Shown here one piece after another: positions 50,744-60,300 of a DNA stretch of 64,000 nucleotides; the stretch's first letter is position 1; every line of letters begins with the position of its first letter. The notes under the pieces are model-generated. The model had not been told where the DNA came from, ran no database searches, and worked only from the letters and a program-made list of their open reading frames with translations. This stretch comes from Pseudomonadota bacterium (GTDB lineage: Bacteria > Pseudomonadota > Alphaproteobacteria > Rhizobiales > Rhizobiaceae), in the NCBI GenBank assembly GCA_023404095.1, contig JAEYDD010000015.1:62001-126000 (forward strand), given 5' to 3'. A program made the position numbers and the translations under genes.

Positions 50744-51388
50744 GTGAAGCCGGAGGGGGTCGAGGCGCGCTACCTGCGGATGCCGCATGTCGAAAAGGGC
50801 ATGGCGGTGGGCCTGTTCGGCGGCTCCTTCAACCCGCCACACGAAGGCCACGTGCTCGTGGCCGATATCGCGCTTCGTCGCCTCCGCCTCGATCAGCTCT
50901 GGTGGATGGTCACGCCCGGAAATCCACTCAAGGATCATCGCCAGCTCGCGCCGCTCGCCGAGCGCCTGAGGTTTTCGGAGGCGATCACCTCCGATCCGCG
51001 CATCAAGGTCACGGCCTTCGAGAAGACGATCGGCCAGAACTACACGGCCCGCACGCTTGAAATCGTCAGGGCCCGCAATCCCGGCGTTCATTTCGTCTGG
51101 ATCATGGGGGCAGACAGCCTGCAGGGCTTTCATCGCTGGCAGAACTGGCAGAGGATCGCCCGGACCTTTCCCATTGCGGTGGTGGACCGGCCGGGCTCTA
51201 CGCTGGCCTTCTTGTCCTCGATGATGGCCAAGACGTTCGACCATGCCCGCGTCGACGAGGAGGATGCGGGTGCGCTTGCCTATCGTCGCGCGCCTGCCTG
51301 GACCTTCATTCATGGCCCGCGCTCGCTCCTCAGTTCCAGCGCGCTTCGCCACCGTGCCGAAGCCCACAAACGCAGGGACGAAGAGTAG
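50744..51388 (+). CDS. nadD: nicotinate-nucleotide adenylyltransferase
   Basis: 214 residues if the GTG directly after the proA stop is used; an ATG at 50780 (MPHVEKGMAVGLFGG) is an alternative. The nucleotidyltransferase motif GLFGGSFNPPHEGH, then WWMVTPGNPLKDH, FVWIMGADSLQGFHRWQNW, and the C-terminal SSSALR (ISSTxxR-type) are diagnostic. It forms nicotinate adenine dinucleotide in NAD synthesis. Confidence 0.94.
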   Translation: MKPEGVEARYLRMPHVEKGMAVGLFGGSFNPPHEGHVLVADIALRRLRLDQLWWMVTPGNPLKDHRQLAPLAERLRFSEAITSDPRIKVTAFEKTIGQNYTARTLEIVRARNPGVHFVWIMGADSLQGFHRWQNWQRIARTFPIAVVDRPGSTLAFLSSMMAKTFDHARVDEEDAGALAYRRAPAWTFIHGPRSLLSSSALRHRAEAHKRRDEE

Positions 51389-51490
51389 CATCTTGAAACC
51401 GGCCCCTATGCGTGCCTAAATCTAGATGTGGTTCGACGCTGAAGCGCGAATCATTACCGTGCCGGATCTGTTAAGTGGAAAGGATTTACT

Positions 51491-51901
51491 CTGACAACAG
51501 TGCACGCGAAGGGAAGCGCTCGCGCTCTTCCCAAAAGCGCAGGACGCGGCGACGATGCTGCCGAACGCGCTCTTCAAGCCGTCCTCGTAAGCCTCGAGGA
51601 TTCGAAGGCAGAAGATATCGTCACGATCGACATTGCGGGGAAGTCCGCGCTGGGCGACTACATGGTGGTCGTGTCCGGGCGATCCAGCCGTCACGTCGCG
51701 GCGATCTGCGACCACCTGATCACCGATCTGAAGGACGAGGGCTTCGGCTCCGCCCGCGTCGAAGGACTGGAGACCGGCGACTGGGTGCTGATCGATACGG
51801 GCGACATCATCGTCCACGTGTTCCGTCCTGAAGTCCGCGAGTTCTACAACATCGAAAAGATGTGGGCCGCTCCGGACATGGAAGAGGGCACGTTGCACTA
51901 G
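51491..51901 (+). CDS. rsfS: ribosomal silencing factor RsfS
   Basis: Residues EDIVTIDIAGKSALGDYMVVVSGRSSRHVAAICDHLITDLKDEG, GLETGDWVLIDTGDIIVHVFRPEVREFYNIEKMW make the DUF143/RsfS fold clear. RsfS binds L14 and blocks subunit joining during starvation. The start is unusual: GGAAAGGA at 51477-51484 is correctly spaced for a CTG at 51491 (reading TTVHAKG next), while the first standard start, GTG at 51500, is about 16 bases away from it. With CTG the protein has 136 residues, with GTG 133. Confidence 0.93.
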   Translation: MTTVHAKGSARALPKSAGRGDDAAERALQAVLVSLEDSKAEDIVTIDIAGKSALGDYMVVVSGRSSRHVAAICDHLITDLKDEGFGSARVEGLETGDWVLIDTGDIIVHVFRPEVREFYNIEKMWAAPDMEEGTLH

Positions 51902-51998
51902 AACGTCGCGCGCCCGCCTTCGGAGCGCGCCAGGCGGCCAGGAGTGAAAAACGTCCCTTGGGGCGACAGTTGCCGCTGTGCGACGGAGGTACCGGGTC

Positions 51999-52481
51999 AT
52001 GCGGATCGGGCTTTTTGCGGTGGGACGGCTGAAGGCCGGACCCGAGAAGGATCTTGCCGCGCGCTATCTTGATCGCTTTGCGAAAGCGGGTCCGGCAATC
52101 GGGCTCGAGCTCGGCAAGATGGTCGAGGTGGCGGAAAGCCGTTCAGCAAATGCCCCGACCCGCAAGCGCGAGGAAGCGGCCCTTCTCGAGAAGGCGCTTG
52201 CCGCGGACACCGTACTCGTGCTGCTGGACGAGCGCGGCAAGGCGATCGGGTCGGAAGACTTCGCGGGCCAGATCGGCAGATGGCGCGACGATGGCAAGCG
52301 GGAGGTGATGATCGCGATCGGCGGAGCGGACGGGCTGGAGCCTTCGCTGCATGCGCGCGCCGATGCGGTTCTTTGCCTTGGCAAGATGACCTGGCCGCAC
52401 CAGCTTGCCCGCATCCTCATCGCCGAGCAGCTGTATCGCGCCACCACCATTCTTTCCGGCCATCCCTATCATCGCGTCTAG
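51999..52481 (+). CDS. rlmH: 23S rRNA (pseudouridine1915-N3)-methyltransferase RlmH
   Basis: 160 residues from the ATG at 51999 (GGAGGT upstream). The SPOUT trefoil-knot segments are VLVLLDERGKAIGSEDFA, VMIAIGGADGLEPSLHARAD and LCLGKMTWPHQLARILIAEQLYRATTILSGHPYHR. It methylates pseudouridine 1915 in helix 69 of 23S rRNA. The pairing with rsfS just upstream is widely conserved. Confidence 0.95.
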   Translation: MRIGLFAVGRLKAGPEKDLAARYLDRFAKAGPAIGLELGKMVEVAESRSANAPTRKREEAALLEKALAADTVLVLLDERGKAIGSEDFAGQIGRWRDDGKREVMIAIGGADGLEPSLHARADAVLCLGKMTWPHQLARILIAEQLYRATTILSGHPYHRV

Positions 52482-52659
52482 GATCAGGATTTGATCGCCG
52501 GGGGATTTGACCGTCCGATCGAAATTTCGGCGCGGTGTTCTGGCCAAATTGCGGTAGGTCTCCTCAGGGCGATTCGATCGGACGCGCGTGCAAGCAGAAT
52601 TGATTTCCTCTAGCGCTGCCGCGTGCGCTAGACGGGTCGGACAAACAAGGCGCGGGAAC

Positions 52660-54096
52660 ATGACAGCGTCGGCATCAGGCATAACCGAGGAAGGAAAAGC
52701 GGTTCGTCGCGCATCGCGGATGGGCAGGGCCGTGTTCGTCCTTGCGGCACTGCTTTGTGCCCCCGTCCTTGCAACCGATCCGGACCAGGCACCCGCGACG
52801 ACGGGGCGCATCGTCCAGAACACGGATGTGGAGGCCGATCCGGCGGCCGCGATCGCGCTTCGTCGCGACGGGACACGCCGCGAACTGGAAGAGCTGTCGA
52901 AAACCATCACGCTTTCGCAGGACAAGGTCCGAGAGCTGGAAGCTGGGATCGACCGCCTGGCAAAGGATCGCGCCTCGCTGCGCGAGGCGATCGTCCAGTC
53001 CGCCCGGGCGCGCCAGGACATGGAAGCGAAGATTCTCGCCGGCGAAAAGCGCCTGGCCGAAATGCGCGGCGAGGAAGATGCTGCCCGCGCCTCGCTGCAC
53101 GAGCGGCGCGGCCTGCTTGCCGAAGTGCTGGCGGCGCTGCAGCGCATGGGCCGCAATCCGCCCCCTGCCATCCTGGTCACGCCTGACGACGCGCTCGGCT
53201 CGGTGCGTAGCGCCATCCTGCTCGGTGCGGTCGTTCCCGGCATCCGGGCGGAGACCGACAAACTGGTCGCCGACCTGCAAAAACTTATCGCGATCCGTAA
53301 CGAAATCGGCAAGGAGAAAGCCGATCTGGCAACCGCCATGGGCAACCGGTTGGAAGAGGAGAAGCGGTCGCAACTCCTGATCAGTCAGAACGAGGCTCTG
53401 GCGGCGGAGAATACACGGACGCTGGAAGCGGAGCGGCGGCGCTCGGACGAGCTCGCTGGACGCGCCACCAGCCTCGAAGGCCTGATCGGCAGCATGGAGC
53501 GCGAAATCGCATCGGTGCGCGAAGCGGCGGCGCTGGCACGCGTTCAGGAAGCCGAACGGGCAAAGCAGACGGAAGACGAACGTCGGCGCGCCCGCGAAGC
53601 AGCGCTCTCCGCCTCGCCCGACAAAAACCGCATTGCTCCGGCATATCCGTTCTCCGAATTGCAGAAGCGGCTGACATTTCCCGTTGCGGGCGATCCGGTG
53701 CGGCATTTCGGTGATGCGGATGGCACGGGCCATTCGTCACAGGGGCTGATACTTGCGACGAATGCGGGCGCGCTGGTGACGGCGCCGGCGGATGGCTGGG
53801 TGGTGTTCGCAGGGACATTCCGGAGCTATGGCCGGATGGTGATCCTCAATGTCGGGGACGACTATCACGTCGTGCTTTCGGGGATGGACCGGGTGAGCGT
53901 GAGAGAAGGACAGTTCGTCGTGGCGGGCGAGCCGCTCGCCGTGATGGGTGAAAAAAGAGTGGCAAGCGTAAACGCATTGGCGCTGGAAACGGATCGGCCA
54001 ACGCTTTACATTGAGTTTCGAAAGAACGGCAAACCGGTTGATCCCAGACCCTGGTGGACCGCAAGTGTCTCTGGAAAGGTACGTGATGATTCGTAG
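52660..54096 (+). CDS. EnvC-like murein hydrolase activator, degenerate LytM domain
   Basis: 478 residues. A hydrophobic segment near 22-37 (GRAVFVLAALLCAPVLA) serves as signal sequence. A long coiled coil follows (about 65-320: heptad-rich RRELEELSKTITLSQDKVRELEAGIDRLAKDRASL), then a C-terminal M23/LytM domain (about 370-475: GLILATNAGALVTAPADGWVVFAGTFRSYGRMVILNVGDDYHVVLSG). The HxxxD and HxH metal ligands of active M23 peptidases are not kept, so it is probably an amidase activator like EnvC. The stop overlaps ctpA by 11 bases. Confidence 0.9.
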   Translation: MTASASGITEEGKAVRRASRMGRAVFVLAALLCAPVLATDPDQAPATTGRIVQNTDVEADPAAAIALRRDGTRRELEELSKTITLSQDKVRELEAGIDRLAKDRASLREAIVQSARARQDMEAKILAGEKRLAEMRGEEDAARASLHERRGLLAEVLAALQRMGRNPPPAILVTPDDALGSVRSAILLGAVVPGIRAETDKLVADLQKLIAIRNEIGKEKADLATAMGNRLEEEKRSQLLISQNEALAAENTRTLEAERRRSDELAGRATSLEGLIGSMEREIASVREAAALARVQEAERAKQTEDERRRAREAALSASPDKNRIAPAYPFSELQKRLTFPVAGDPVRHFGDADGTGHSSQGLILATNAGALVTAPADGWVVFAGTFRSYGRMVILNVGDDYHVVLSGMDRVSVREGQFVVAGEPLAVMGEKRVASVNALALETDRPTLYIEFRKNGKPVDPRPWWTASVSGKVRDDS

Positions 54097-55408
54097 GGCT
54101 TCCCTTGTTCTTGTCGGAGCACTGATGGGTGCTACGGCCATGAGCGCAATCTATTCGGTGACGGCGCCGGCAGAGGCTGCGGGTTCGTCGACCTACCGCG
54201 AACTCTCAATCTTTGGCGATGTGTTCGAGCGTGTCCGCGCGCAATATGTGACCCCGCCCAAGGAAGACCAACTGATCGAAAATGCCATTAACGGCATGCT
54301 GTCCTCGCTCGATCCGCATTCGTCCTACATGAATGCAAAGGATGCCGAGGACATGCGCACACAGACGCGCGGCGAATTCGGCGGTCTGGGCATCGAAGTC
54401 ACGATGGAAGATGAACTGGTCAAGGTGATCACGCCGATCGACGACACTCCGGCTGCCCGCGCTGGCGTTCTCGCAGGCGACCTGATCTCCAAGATCGATG
54501 GGGCGGACGTTCGTGGCCTGAAGCTCGAGGAAGCCGTCGACAAGATGCGCGGCAAGGTCAACACGCCGATCAAGCTGACGCTCATCCGCAAGGGGGCCGA
54601 CAAGCCGATCGAACTGGAAATCATGCGCGACATTATCGCCGTGAAAGCGGTGAAGTATCGCGTCGAGAACGACGTCGGATATCTGCGTGTGATTTCGTTC
54701 ACGGAGAAGACCTTCGACGATCTCGAAAAGGGTATTGAAAAGATCAAGGCCGAGGTGCCCGCCGACAAGCTGAAGGGCTACGTTCTCGACCTGCGCCTCA
54801 ATCCCGGCGGCTTGCTCGACCAGGCGATCAACGTTTCGGACGCTTTCCTGGAACGAGGCGAAGTCGTGTCGACGCGCGGCCGCAACGAGGATGAGACCCG
54901 GCGCTTCAACGCTTCCCCGGGCGATCTGACCGACGGCAAGCCGCTGGTCGTTCTGGTCAACGGCGGCTCCGCCTCCGCTTCGGAGATCGTGGCGGGTGCG
55001 CTGCAGGATCTTCGCCGCGCCACAGTCGTCGGGACCCGGTCCTTCGGCAAGGGTTCGGTCCAGACGATCATTCCGCTTGGGGAGGCTGGCGCCCTGCGTC
55101 TGACGACGGCGCTCTATTACACGCCGTCGGGCAAGTCGATCCAGGGCACGGGCATCACGCCCGACATCAAGGTCGATCAGCCGCTGCCGCCGGAACTGCA
55201 AGGCAAGCTTGAGACCGCGGGCGAGTCGAGCCTGCGTGGCCATATCAAGGGCCAGAGCGAGAACGAGGAAGGCTCCGGCTCGGCAGCCTATGTGCCGCCG
55301 GAAGCAAAGGACGACCTGCAGCTGCAGTACGCACTCGAGCTGCTGCGCGGGGAGAAGACCGATCCGTCGTTCCCCGCCAATCCTGAAAAGGCTGAGCTGA
55401 AGAACTAA
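54086..55408 (+). CDS. ctpA: carboxy-terminal processing protease, S41 family
   Basis: 440 residues from the ATG at 54086 (GGAAAGG upstream). A signal peptide (RRASLVLVGALMGATAMSAIYSVTAPAEAA) precedes an N-terminal helical part, a PDZ domain (about 95-180: GGLGIEVTMEDELVKVITPIDDTPAARAGVLAGDLI) and the S41 core with the catalytic pair Ser297 in GGSASASEI and Lys322 in SFGKGSVQ. The 25-residue spacing equals that of Prc. A periplasmic protease for cell-envelope substrates, it is coupled to the EnvC-like gene. Confidence 0.95.
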   Translation: MIRRASLVLVGALMGATAMSAIYSVTAPAEAAGSSTYRELSIFGDVFERVRAQYVTPPKEDQLIENAINGMLSSLDPHSSYMNAKDAEDMRTQTRGEFGGLGIEVTMEDELVKVITPIDDTPAARAGVLAGDLISKIDGADVRGLKLEEAVDKMRGKVNTPIKLTLIRKGADKPIELEIMRDIIAVKAVKYRVENDVGYLRVISFTEKTFDDLEKGIEKIKAEVPADKLKGYVLDLRLNPGGLLDQAINVSDAFLERGEVVSTRGRNEDETRRFNASPGDLTDGKPLVVLVNGGSASASEIVAGALQDLRRATVVGTRSFGKGSVQTIIPLGEAGALRLTTALYYTPSGKSIQGTGITPDIKVDQPLPPELQGKLETAGESSLRGHIKGQSENEEGSGSAAYVPPEAKDDLQLQYALELLRGEKTDPSFPANPEKAELKN

Positions 55409-55416
55409 ACTCATAC

Positions 55417-55453
55417 GACCCGGCTTGCTGCTACAGCGGTGAGCCGGGTCTTT
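55417..55453 (+). terminator. hairpin after ctpA
   Basis: GACCCGGCT (55417-55425) and AGCCGGGTC (55442-55450) pair over nine bases with a 16-base loop, followed by TTTC. It is a possible attenuator or terminator, as the deacetylase gene starts about 30 bases later. Confidence 0.55.
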
Positions 55454-55481
55454 CGCATTGGCGGGCAGGGCGGCCTCACTT

Positions 55482-56696
55482 TTGGGAACGGATCTCAACG
55501 CACCCCTCGGTCAGAACCGGAAGGTGTCGCCCGGCCGCAAGCGCGCGCCGCGCCATTCGGCGGCGCGTCTGGCTGCCTTCTTCGTTATAGCCGGCGTTCT
55601 TGGCCTTTCGGTATGGTCGGCACTCGGCCCGCGCGGGGACTTCAAGACGCCCGATCCGGTCGACCAGCAAGCGCAGAAGGCAGAAAATAAGCACGCGATT
55701 CCCGACTCATCTTCGGAGAGTGCCGCAGGTGTTTCCGCGGCCGGCGGCGTGCGGCGCGAACGGGGCCTATCCGGCGCGAGCGTGGAAGAAACCCGCAATC
55801 CAGATGGCAGCGTTGTACGCAAATTCACGCCAAAGGATCGTGACGGCACCGGGCCGCTGATCATAGAGGCCAGCCGGATCGGGCAAGATCCGCGCTCCGC
55901 CGCCTTCCCCAACGAAGACCTCGTCGAGACGACCTCATACGGAAAATTGCCGATCGTCGGACCCGACGGACTGCGTCCGATGGAGCAGTATGCCCGCCCG
56001 TGGTCGGGCGCGCGCGGCACGCGGATCGCCATCGTGGTCGGTGGGCTGGGCCTCAGCCAGACCGGTACGCAGAAGGCGATCCGCGATCTGCCGCCGGAAG
56101 TGACGCTCGCATTCGCATCGAGCGGCAACAGCCTGCCGCGCTGGATGCAGGAGGCCCGCCGCGAGGGGCACGAGATCCTGCTTCAGATACCGCTCGAGCC
56201 GTTTGAGGACCCCGCCAACGAGCCTGGCCCGCATACGCTGCGCACCGATTTCAGCGCCAAACGCAATCTGGACGAATTGCACCGGGCGATGGGGCAGATC
56301 ACAAACTATACCGGCATCATGAACTACATGGGCGGACGGTTCCTTGCCGATGCCGATGCCATGGAACCTGTCATGCGCGACCTTTCTGCGCGTGGCCTGC
56401 TGTTTCTCGACGACGGTTCCTCCGCCCAGTCGCTGTCCGGCACGATTGCCGGTGCGCTCGACATGCCGCACGCGTTTGCCGACGTTCAGCTCGACGCGAC
56501 GCTTTCACGAGACGCCATCCTGCGCAAGCTCGACGAACTGGAGCGGATTGCGCGACGCAACGGCAGCGCGATCGGCGTTGCCTCCGCATTCGACGAGAGC
56601 GTCCAGGCCATTGCGGAGTGGTACCCCGAGGCCAGCCAGCGCGGCCTGGAGATCGTCGGTGTCGCCGCGCTCGCCGAACAGAAGAGCCAGCAGTAA
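55482..56696 (+). CDS. divergent polysaccharide deacetylase family protein (YibQ-like)
   Basis: About 404 residues. The start is uncertain: TTG at 55482 (reading GTDLNAPLGQNRK, the family's usual N-terminus) or TTG at 55458. A transmembrane helix near 30-48 (AAFFVIAGVLGLSVWSALG) and a Pro/charged linker precede the deacetylase-like domain (about 190-400: TRIAIVVGGLGLSQTGTQKAIRDLPPEVTLAFASSGNSL, ILLQIPLEPFEDPANEPGPHTLRTD, NYMGGRFLADADAMEPVM). It probably acts in the periplasm. The ctpA-deacetylase-rppH order is conserved in rhizobia. Confidence 0.87.
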   Translation: MGTDLNAPLGQNRKVSPGRKRAPRHSAARLAAFFVIAGVLGLSVWSALGPRGDFKTPDPVDQQAQKAENKHAIPDSSSESAAGVSAAGGVRRERGLSGASVEETRNPDGSVVRKFTPKDRDGTGPLIIEASRIGQDPRSAAFPNEDLVETTSYGKLPIVGPDGLRPMEQYARPWSGARGTRIAIVVGGLGLSQTGTQKAIRDLPPEVTLAFASSGNSLPRWMQEARREGHEILLQIPLEPFEDPANEPGPHTLRTDFSAKRNLDELHRAMGQITNYTGIMNYMGGRFLADADAMEPVMRDLSARGLLFLDDGSSAQSLSGTIAGALDMPHAFADVQLDATLSRDAILRKLDELERIARRNGSAIGVASAFDESVQAIAEWYPEASQRGLEIVGVAALAEQKSQQ

Positions 56697-56734
56697 TCCG
56701 CTGGAGCAGAGACACTCAGAAACGGAAATGGACG

Positions 56735-57262
56735 ATGAGCAAGGAAAAGAAGCGGCCGGTTCTGGCGGAAAACCTCCCTTACCGCCCCTGCGTGGGCATC
56801 ATGGTGCTGAACCGGCAGGGGCTGGTGTGGGCGGGTCGGCGCATTGCCATCGGTAATTCCGAATATGACGGCTCGCCGCAACTGTGGCAGATGCCGCAAG
56901 GCGGCATCGACAAGGATGAAGATCCCCTGAAAGCAGCGCATCGCGAGCTTTACGAGGAGACGGGCATGCGCTCGGTATCGCTCATCGCGGATGCCGGCCG
57001 GTGGATCAACTACGATCTGCCGCCGCACCTGATCGGCATCGGGCTGAAGGGCAAGTACCGCGGTCAGACCCAGCGCTGGTTCGCATTCCGCTTCGAGGGC
57101 GACGAGAACGAGATCGCCATCAATCCGCCTCCAGGCGGCCATGAGGCGGAATTCGACGCATGGGAGTGGAAGGAGATGCGGCAATTGCCGGAGCTGATCG
57201 TGCCGTTCAAGCGCAAGGTCTATGAGGAGGTCGTCGCGGCCTTCGCCCATCTCGCCGCTTAG
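56735..57262 (+). CDS. rppH: RNA pyrophosphohydrolase (Nudix)
   Basis: 175 residues from the ATG at 56735. A complete Nudix box is at 56-78: Gly56-x5-Glu62-x7-Arg70-Glu71-Leu72 with Glu74, Glu75 and Gly77. The flanking YRPCVGIMVLNRQGLVWAGRR, WQMPQGGID and FKRKVYEEVVAAF are RppH-like. It removes pyrophosphate from 5'-triphosphate RNA or hydrolyses dinucleoside polyphosphates; homologues are called IalA in Bartonella. A near-perfect terminator follows. Confidence 0.93.
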   Translation: MSKEKKRPVLAENLPYRPCVGIMVLNRQGLVWAGRRIAIGNSEYDGSPQLWQMPQGGIDKDEDPLKAAHRELYEETGMRSVSLIADAGRWINYDLPPHLIGIGLKGKYRGQTQRWFAFRFEGDENEIAINPPPGGHEAEFDAWEWKEMRQLPELIVPFKRKVYEEVVAAFAHLAA

Positions 57263-57286
57263 CCTTCCATGCTTTGGGCCTGTGTG

Positions 57287-57325
57287 AAACCGCCCACGGC
57301 CTGCGCCGTGGGCGGTTTTATTTCT
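57287..57325 (+). terminator. strong intrinsic terminator after rppH
   Basis: AAACCGCCCACGGC (57287-57300) and GCCGTGGGCGGTTT (57305-57318) form a perfect 14-base stem with a four-base loop and a following TATTT. It separates rppH from the convergent RTX gene. Confidence 0.9.
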
Positions 57326-57378
57326 GGCGGTCCGGCTGGATGATGACGAAAGTCGCGCCGGCCGAAGCCTTTCGCCGG

Positions 57379-60300
57379 TCAGATGAAGGCGAAGTCGTCG
57401 ACGCTCAGCGTCTTTGCGCCTTGCAGGGTGGCGACGAGTTCGAGATCGGCGTCCGTTCCCTTGCCATCGGCATCGAACCAGAGGCGCCCGTTGTCGGTCT
57501 CAAACAGGAACGTGCCCTTGGCAGCGGTCGCCACCGGGTCCGCGCCGGTCACAAGCGTCACGGTCTTGTCCGCCGCGGCGATGCCATAGGCAGCCTTGGA
57601 GATGACGAGCTTGTCCTGGCCCCGGGTGAAGTCGGTGATGACGTCGCCCTCGCCGTCACGACCGGCGCTGTCGAAGACGAACTGGTCCTTGCCGGCGCCA
57701 CCGGTCAGCCAGTCGTCGCCGGCCCCGCCGATGAGCTTGTCGTTGCCCGAACGGCCATCGAGGACGTCGTCCGAACCGTTACCGTAGAACACGTTGTCCC
57801 CCGCGTCGCCGCGGATGGCGTCGTCATTGTTACTGCCCTGGATGATTTCGATGTTCTTCACCGTCAGGCCAAGCGCCAGTCCCTTGTTCGTCGCCTGGTT
57901 CTGTAGGTCGAGGACGACGGAGGTGGTGCCCCCTCTGAAGGACAGCGTGTCGGTGCCATACCCGCCGTCGAAGACATCCTTGCCACCGAAGTCGGTCCGT
58001 ATGAGCAGGTCGTTGTCGGCGTCACCGAACAGATTGTCGCTGCCGGCTCCGTCCTCCAGCTTGTCGGCACCGCCACCACCGCGCAACGTATCGTTGCCGG
58101 CATTGCCCTTGAGCCAGTCGGCCAGTGCGCCGCCGGAGACGGTGTCCTTCCCCTTGCCGCCGTCATAGTCCAGCGCTTCGAAGCCCTGGAAGGACGTTGT
58201 CGCATCGACCTTCACCGTGCCCGTGGAGAAGTTGAAGGCGATATCCTTCGTCTGCTCCGTCATCAGGAGATGCAGCGTATCGCTGCCTTCGCCGCCATTG
58301 GCAACGTCGCCCGCGCCGGCATAGACATGGTCGTTGCCCTTGTCGCCGTAGAGCTTGTCCTTGCCGCCGGTGAGGCCGAGGCCATCGCCGTAGAGGGTGT
58401 CGTTGCCGTCACCGCCGTAAAGCGTGTCGTTGCCGGCGTCGCCTGACATCAGATCGTTTCCGCTGCCGCCGGCGAGGGCGTCGTCACCCGCCCGGCCGCG
58501 CAACTCGTCTGCCAGGCTGCCGCCGGAAAAGACGTCCTTACCGGACCCGCCGACGAGGGAGACGCGTTCTACGCCCTTCACCGTCACCGGCGCGTTGGCC
58601 ACGGTCACGGTGGAGGCGACCTTGTAGGTGATACCCTGTGTATACTTGCTGAAGTCGATGGAGGCGAAGTCCGTGCCGGCGCCGCCGTCGAGCGTCAGCT
58701 TGCCCGTGGAAGCCGCGCGGAAGAAATCGTCGTCGCCGTCACCCATATTGACCGTGTAGTGGGCCACGGCCTTGGCACCGTCGCGGACATAGATGTCGTC
58801 CGCACCGCTGCCGGCGTCGATGGTGTTCGTGCCACCGGCGTCCCGGATCACGTCGTTGCCCGCGCCGGCGGTGAGCTTGTCGTTGCCCTCGCCGCCGTCC
58901 AGCACGTCGTTGTAGGCCGTGCCGATCAGGGTGTCGTTGCCGGCATGGCCGTAGAAGGTAACGCCCTTGGCTGCGCCGACCGACTTCACCACATCGTTCC
59001 CGGAGCCTAACTCGACGTGGAAATACTCGAAGTTCGTCATCGAGGTGCCGTCCGCCAGGGACGCGGTTGCGCCGTTGACGGAGAAGGTCTGGCTCGCTGT
59101 CAGCGACTTGCGGTCGACATAGACGCGGTCGGTGTTTGCGCCGCCATCGGCCTTGTCGGCTCCTCCGTCGCCGAGATAGACACGGTCGTCGCCCTCGCCG
59201 GCATTGACCGCATCCTTGCCCGTTCCTGCGCGCAGTTCGTCGTTTCCGGCTCCGCCGTTGATCACGTCGTTTCCTTCGCCAGCATCGACGACGTCATGGC
59301 CGCTGCCGGTCGTGATCTTGTTTGCACCGGAGCCGACGGCGTGAATGCTGTAGTGCTCGATGCCGGAGAAGGTCGTGCCGCCGGAAAGCGTGTTGACCTG
59401 GGTCGGCAGCTTGGCGGTGAAATCTCCGGCGAACTTGGTGACGATGAGGCGGTCGCTGCCGCTGGTATCGGTGATCTTATCCTTGCCGTCGCCGAAGGCG
59501 TATCGATAGGTGTCGTTTCCGCTGCTGCCCTCGATGACGTCGTTGCCGCTGCCGCCGGTAAGGTCGTCGTCGCCAGCCCCGCCATTGATCGTGTCGTTGC
59601 CGGTTCCGCCATTGATGGTGTCGTTTCCAGCGTCGCCGTAAATGAGGTCATTTCCGTCGTCGCCATTGATCATGTCGCCGTCGTCGCCACCCCAGACCCT
59701 GTCGTCGCCTTCGCCGCCGGAAAGGATGTCGATCCCCTTTTCGCCGTAGAGCGTGTCCTTGCCCTCCGCGCCATCGAGGATGTCGACGCCATGACCGCCA
59801 TAGAGCGTGTCGTCGCCTTCGCCACCGTCGAGGTAGTCGCTGCCGCGGCCACCTTTGAGGACGTCGTTGCCGCCGCCACCCATGAACATGTCGTTGTAGT
59901 TGCCGCCGGTGACATTGTCCGCGAAGTCCGTTCCGGTGATCTGGTAGCTCTCGACGTAGCTCGTCTTGATGTTGCCGACGAGCGTCTGTTCGGAAATCCA
60001 GTCCTTGATCGCGATCGAAACGCCGCTGGTGCGATCGCCGTAGTCGACCATCAGGCGGTCGGTGCCCGACCCGCCATTGACGATGTCTCCGGCCATGTCC
60101 TCGAGCCCGCCGGCCATGAGCGTGTCGCGGCCGGATCCGCCGTTGAGACGGTCGGCTCCGAGCCCGCCGGTGAGCATGTCGTCGCCGCTGTCGCCATTCA
60201 GTGTGTCGTTGCCGATATCGCCGACAATGTAGTCGCTCTGGAAGGAGCCGTTGAGCTGGTCGTTGCCAGCGCCGCCCATGATCGTATCGCTTCCCATGCC

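Noticed and set aside
49415..51391. A 658-codon minus-strand frame opposite proA and nadD
   Set aside because: Shadow of two well-identified genes; Arg/Ala/His-rich without motifs.
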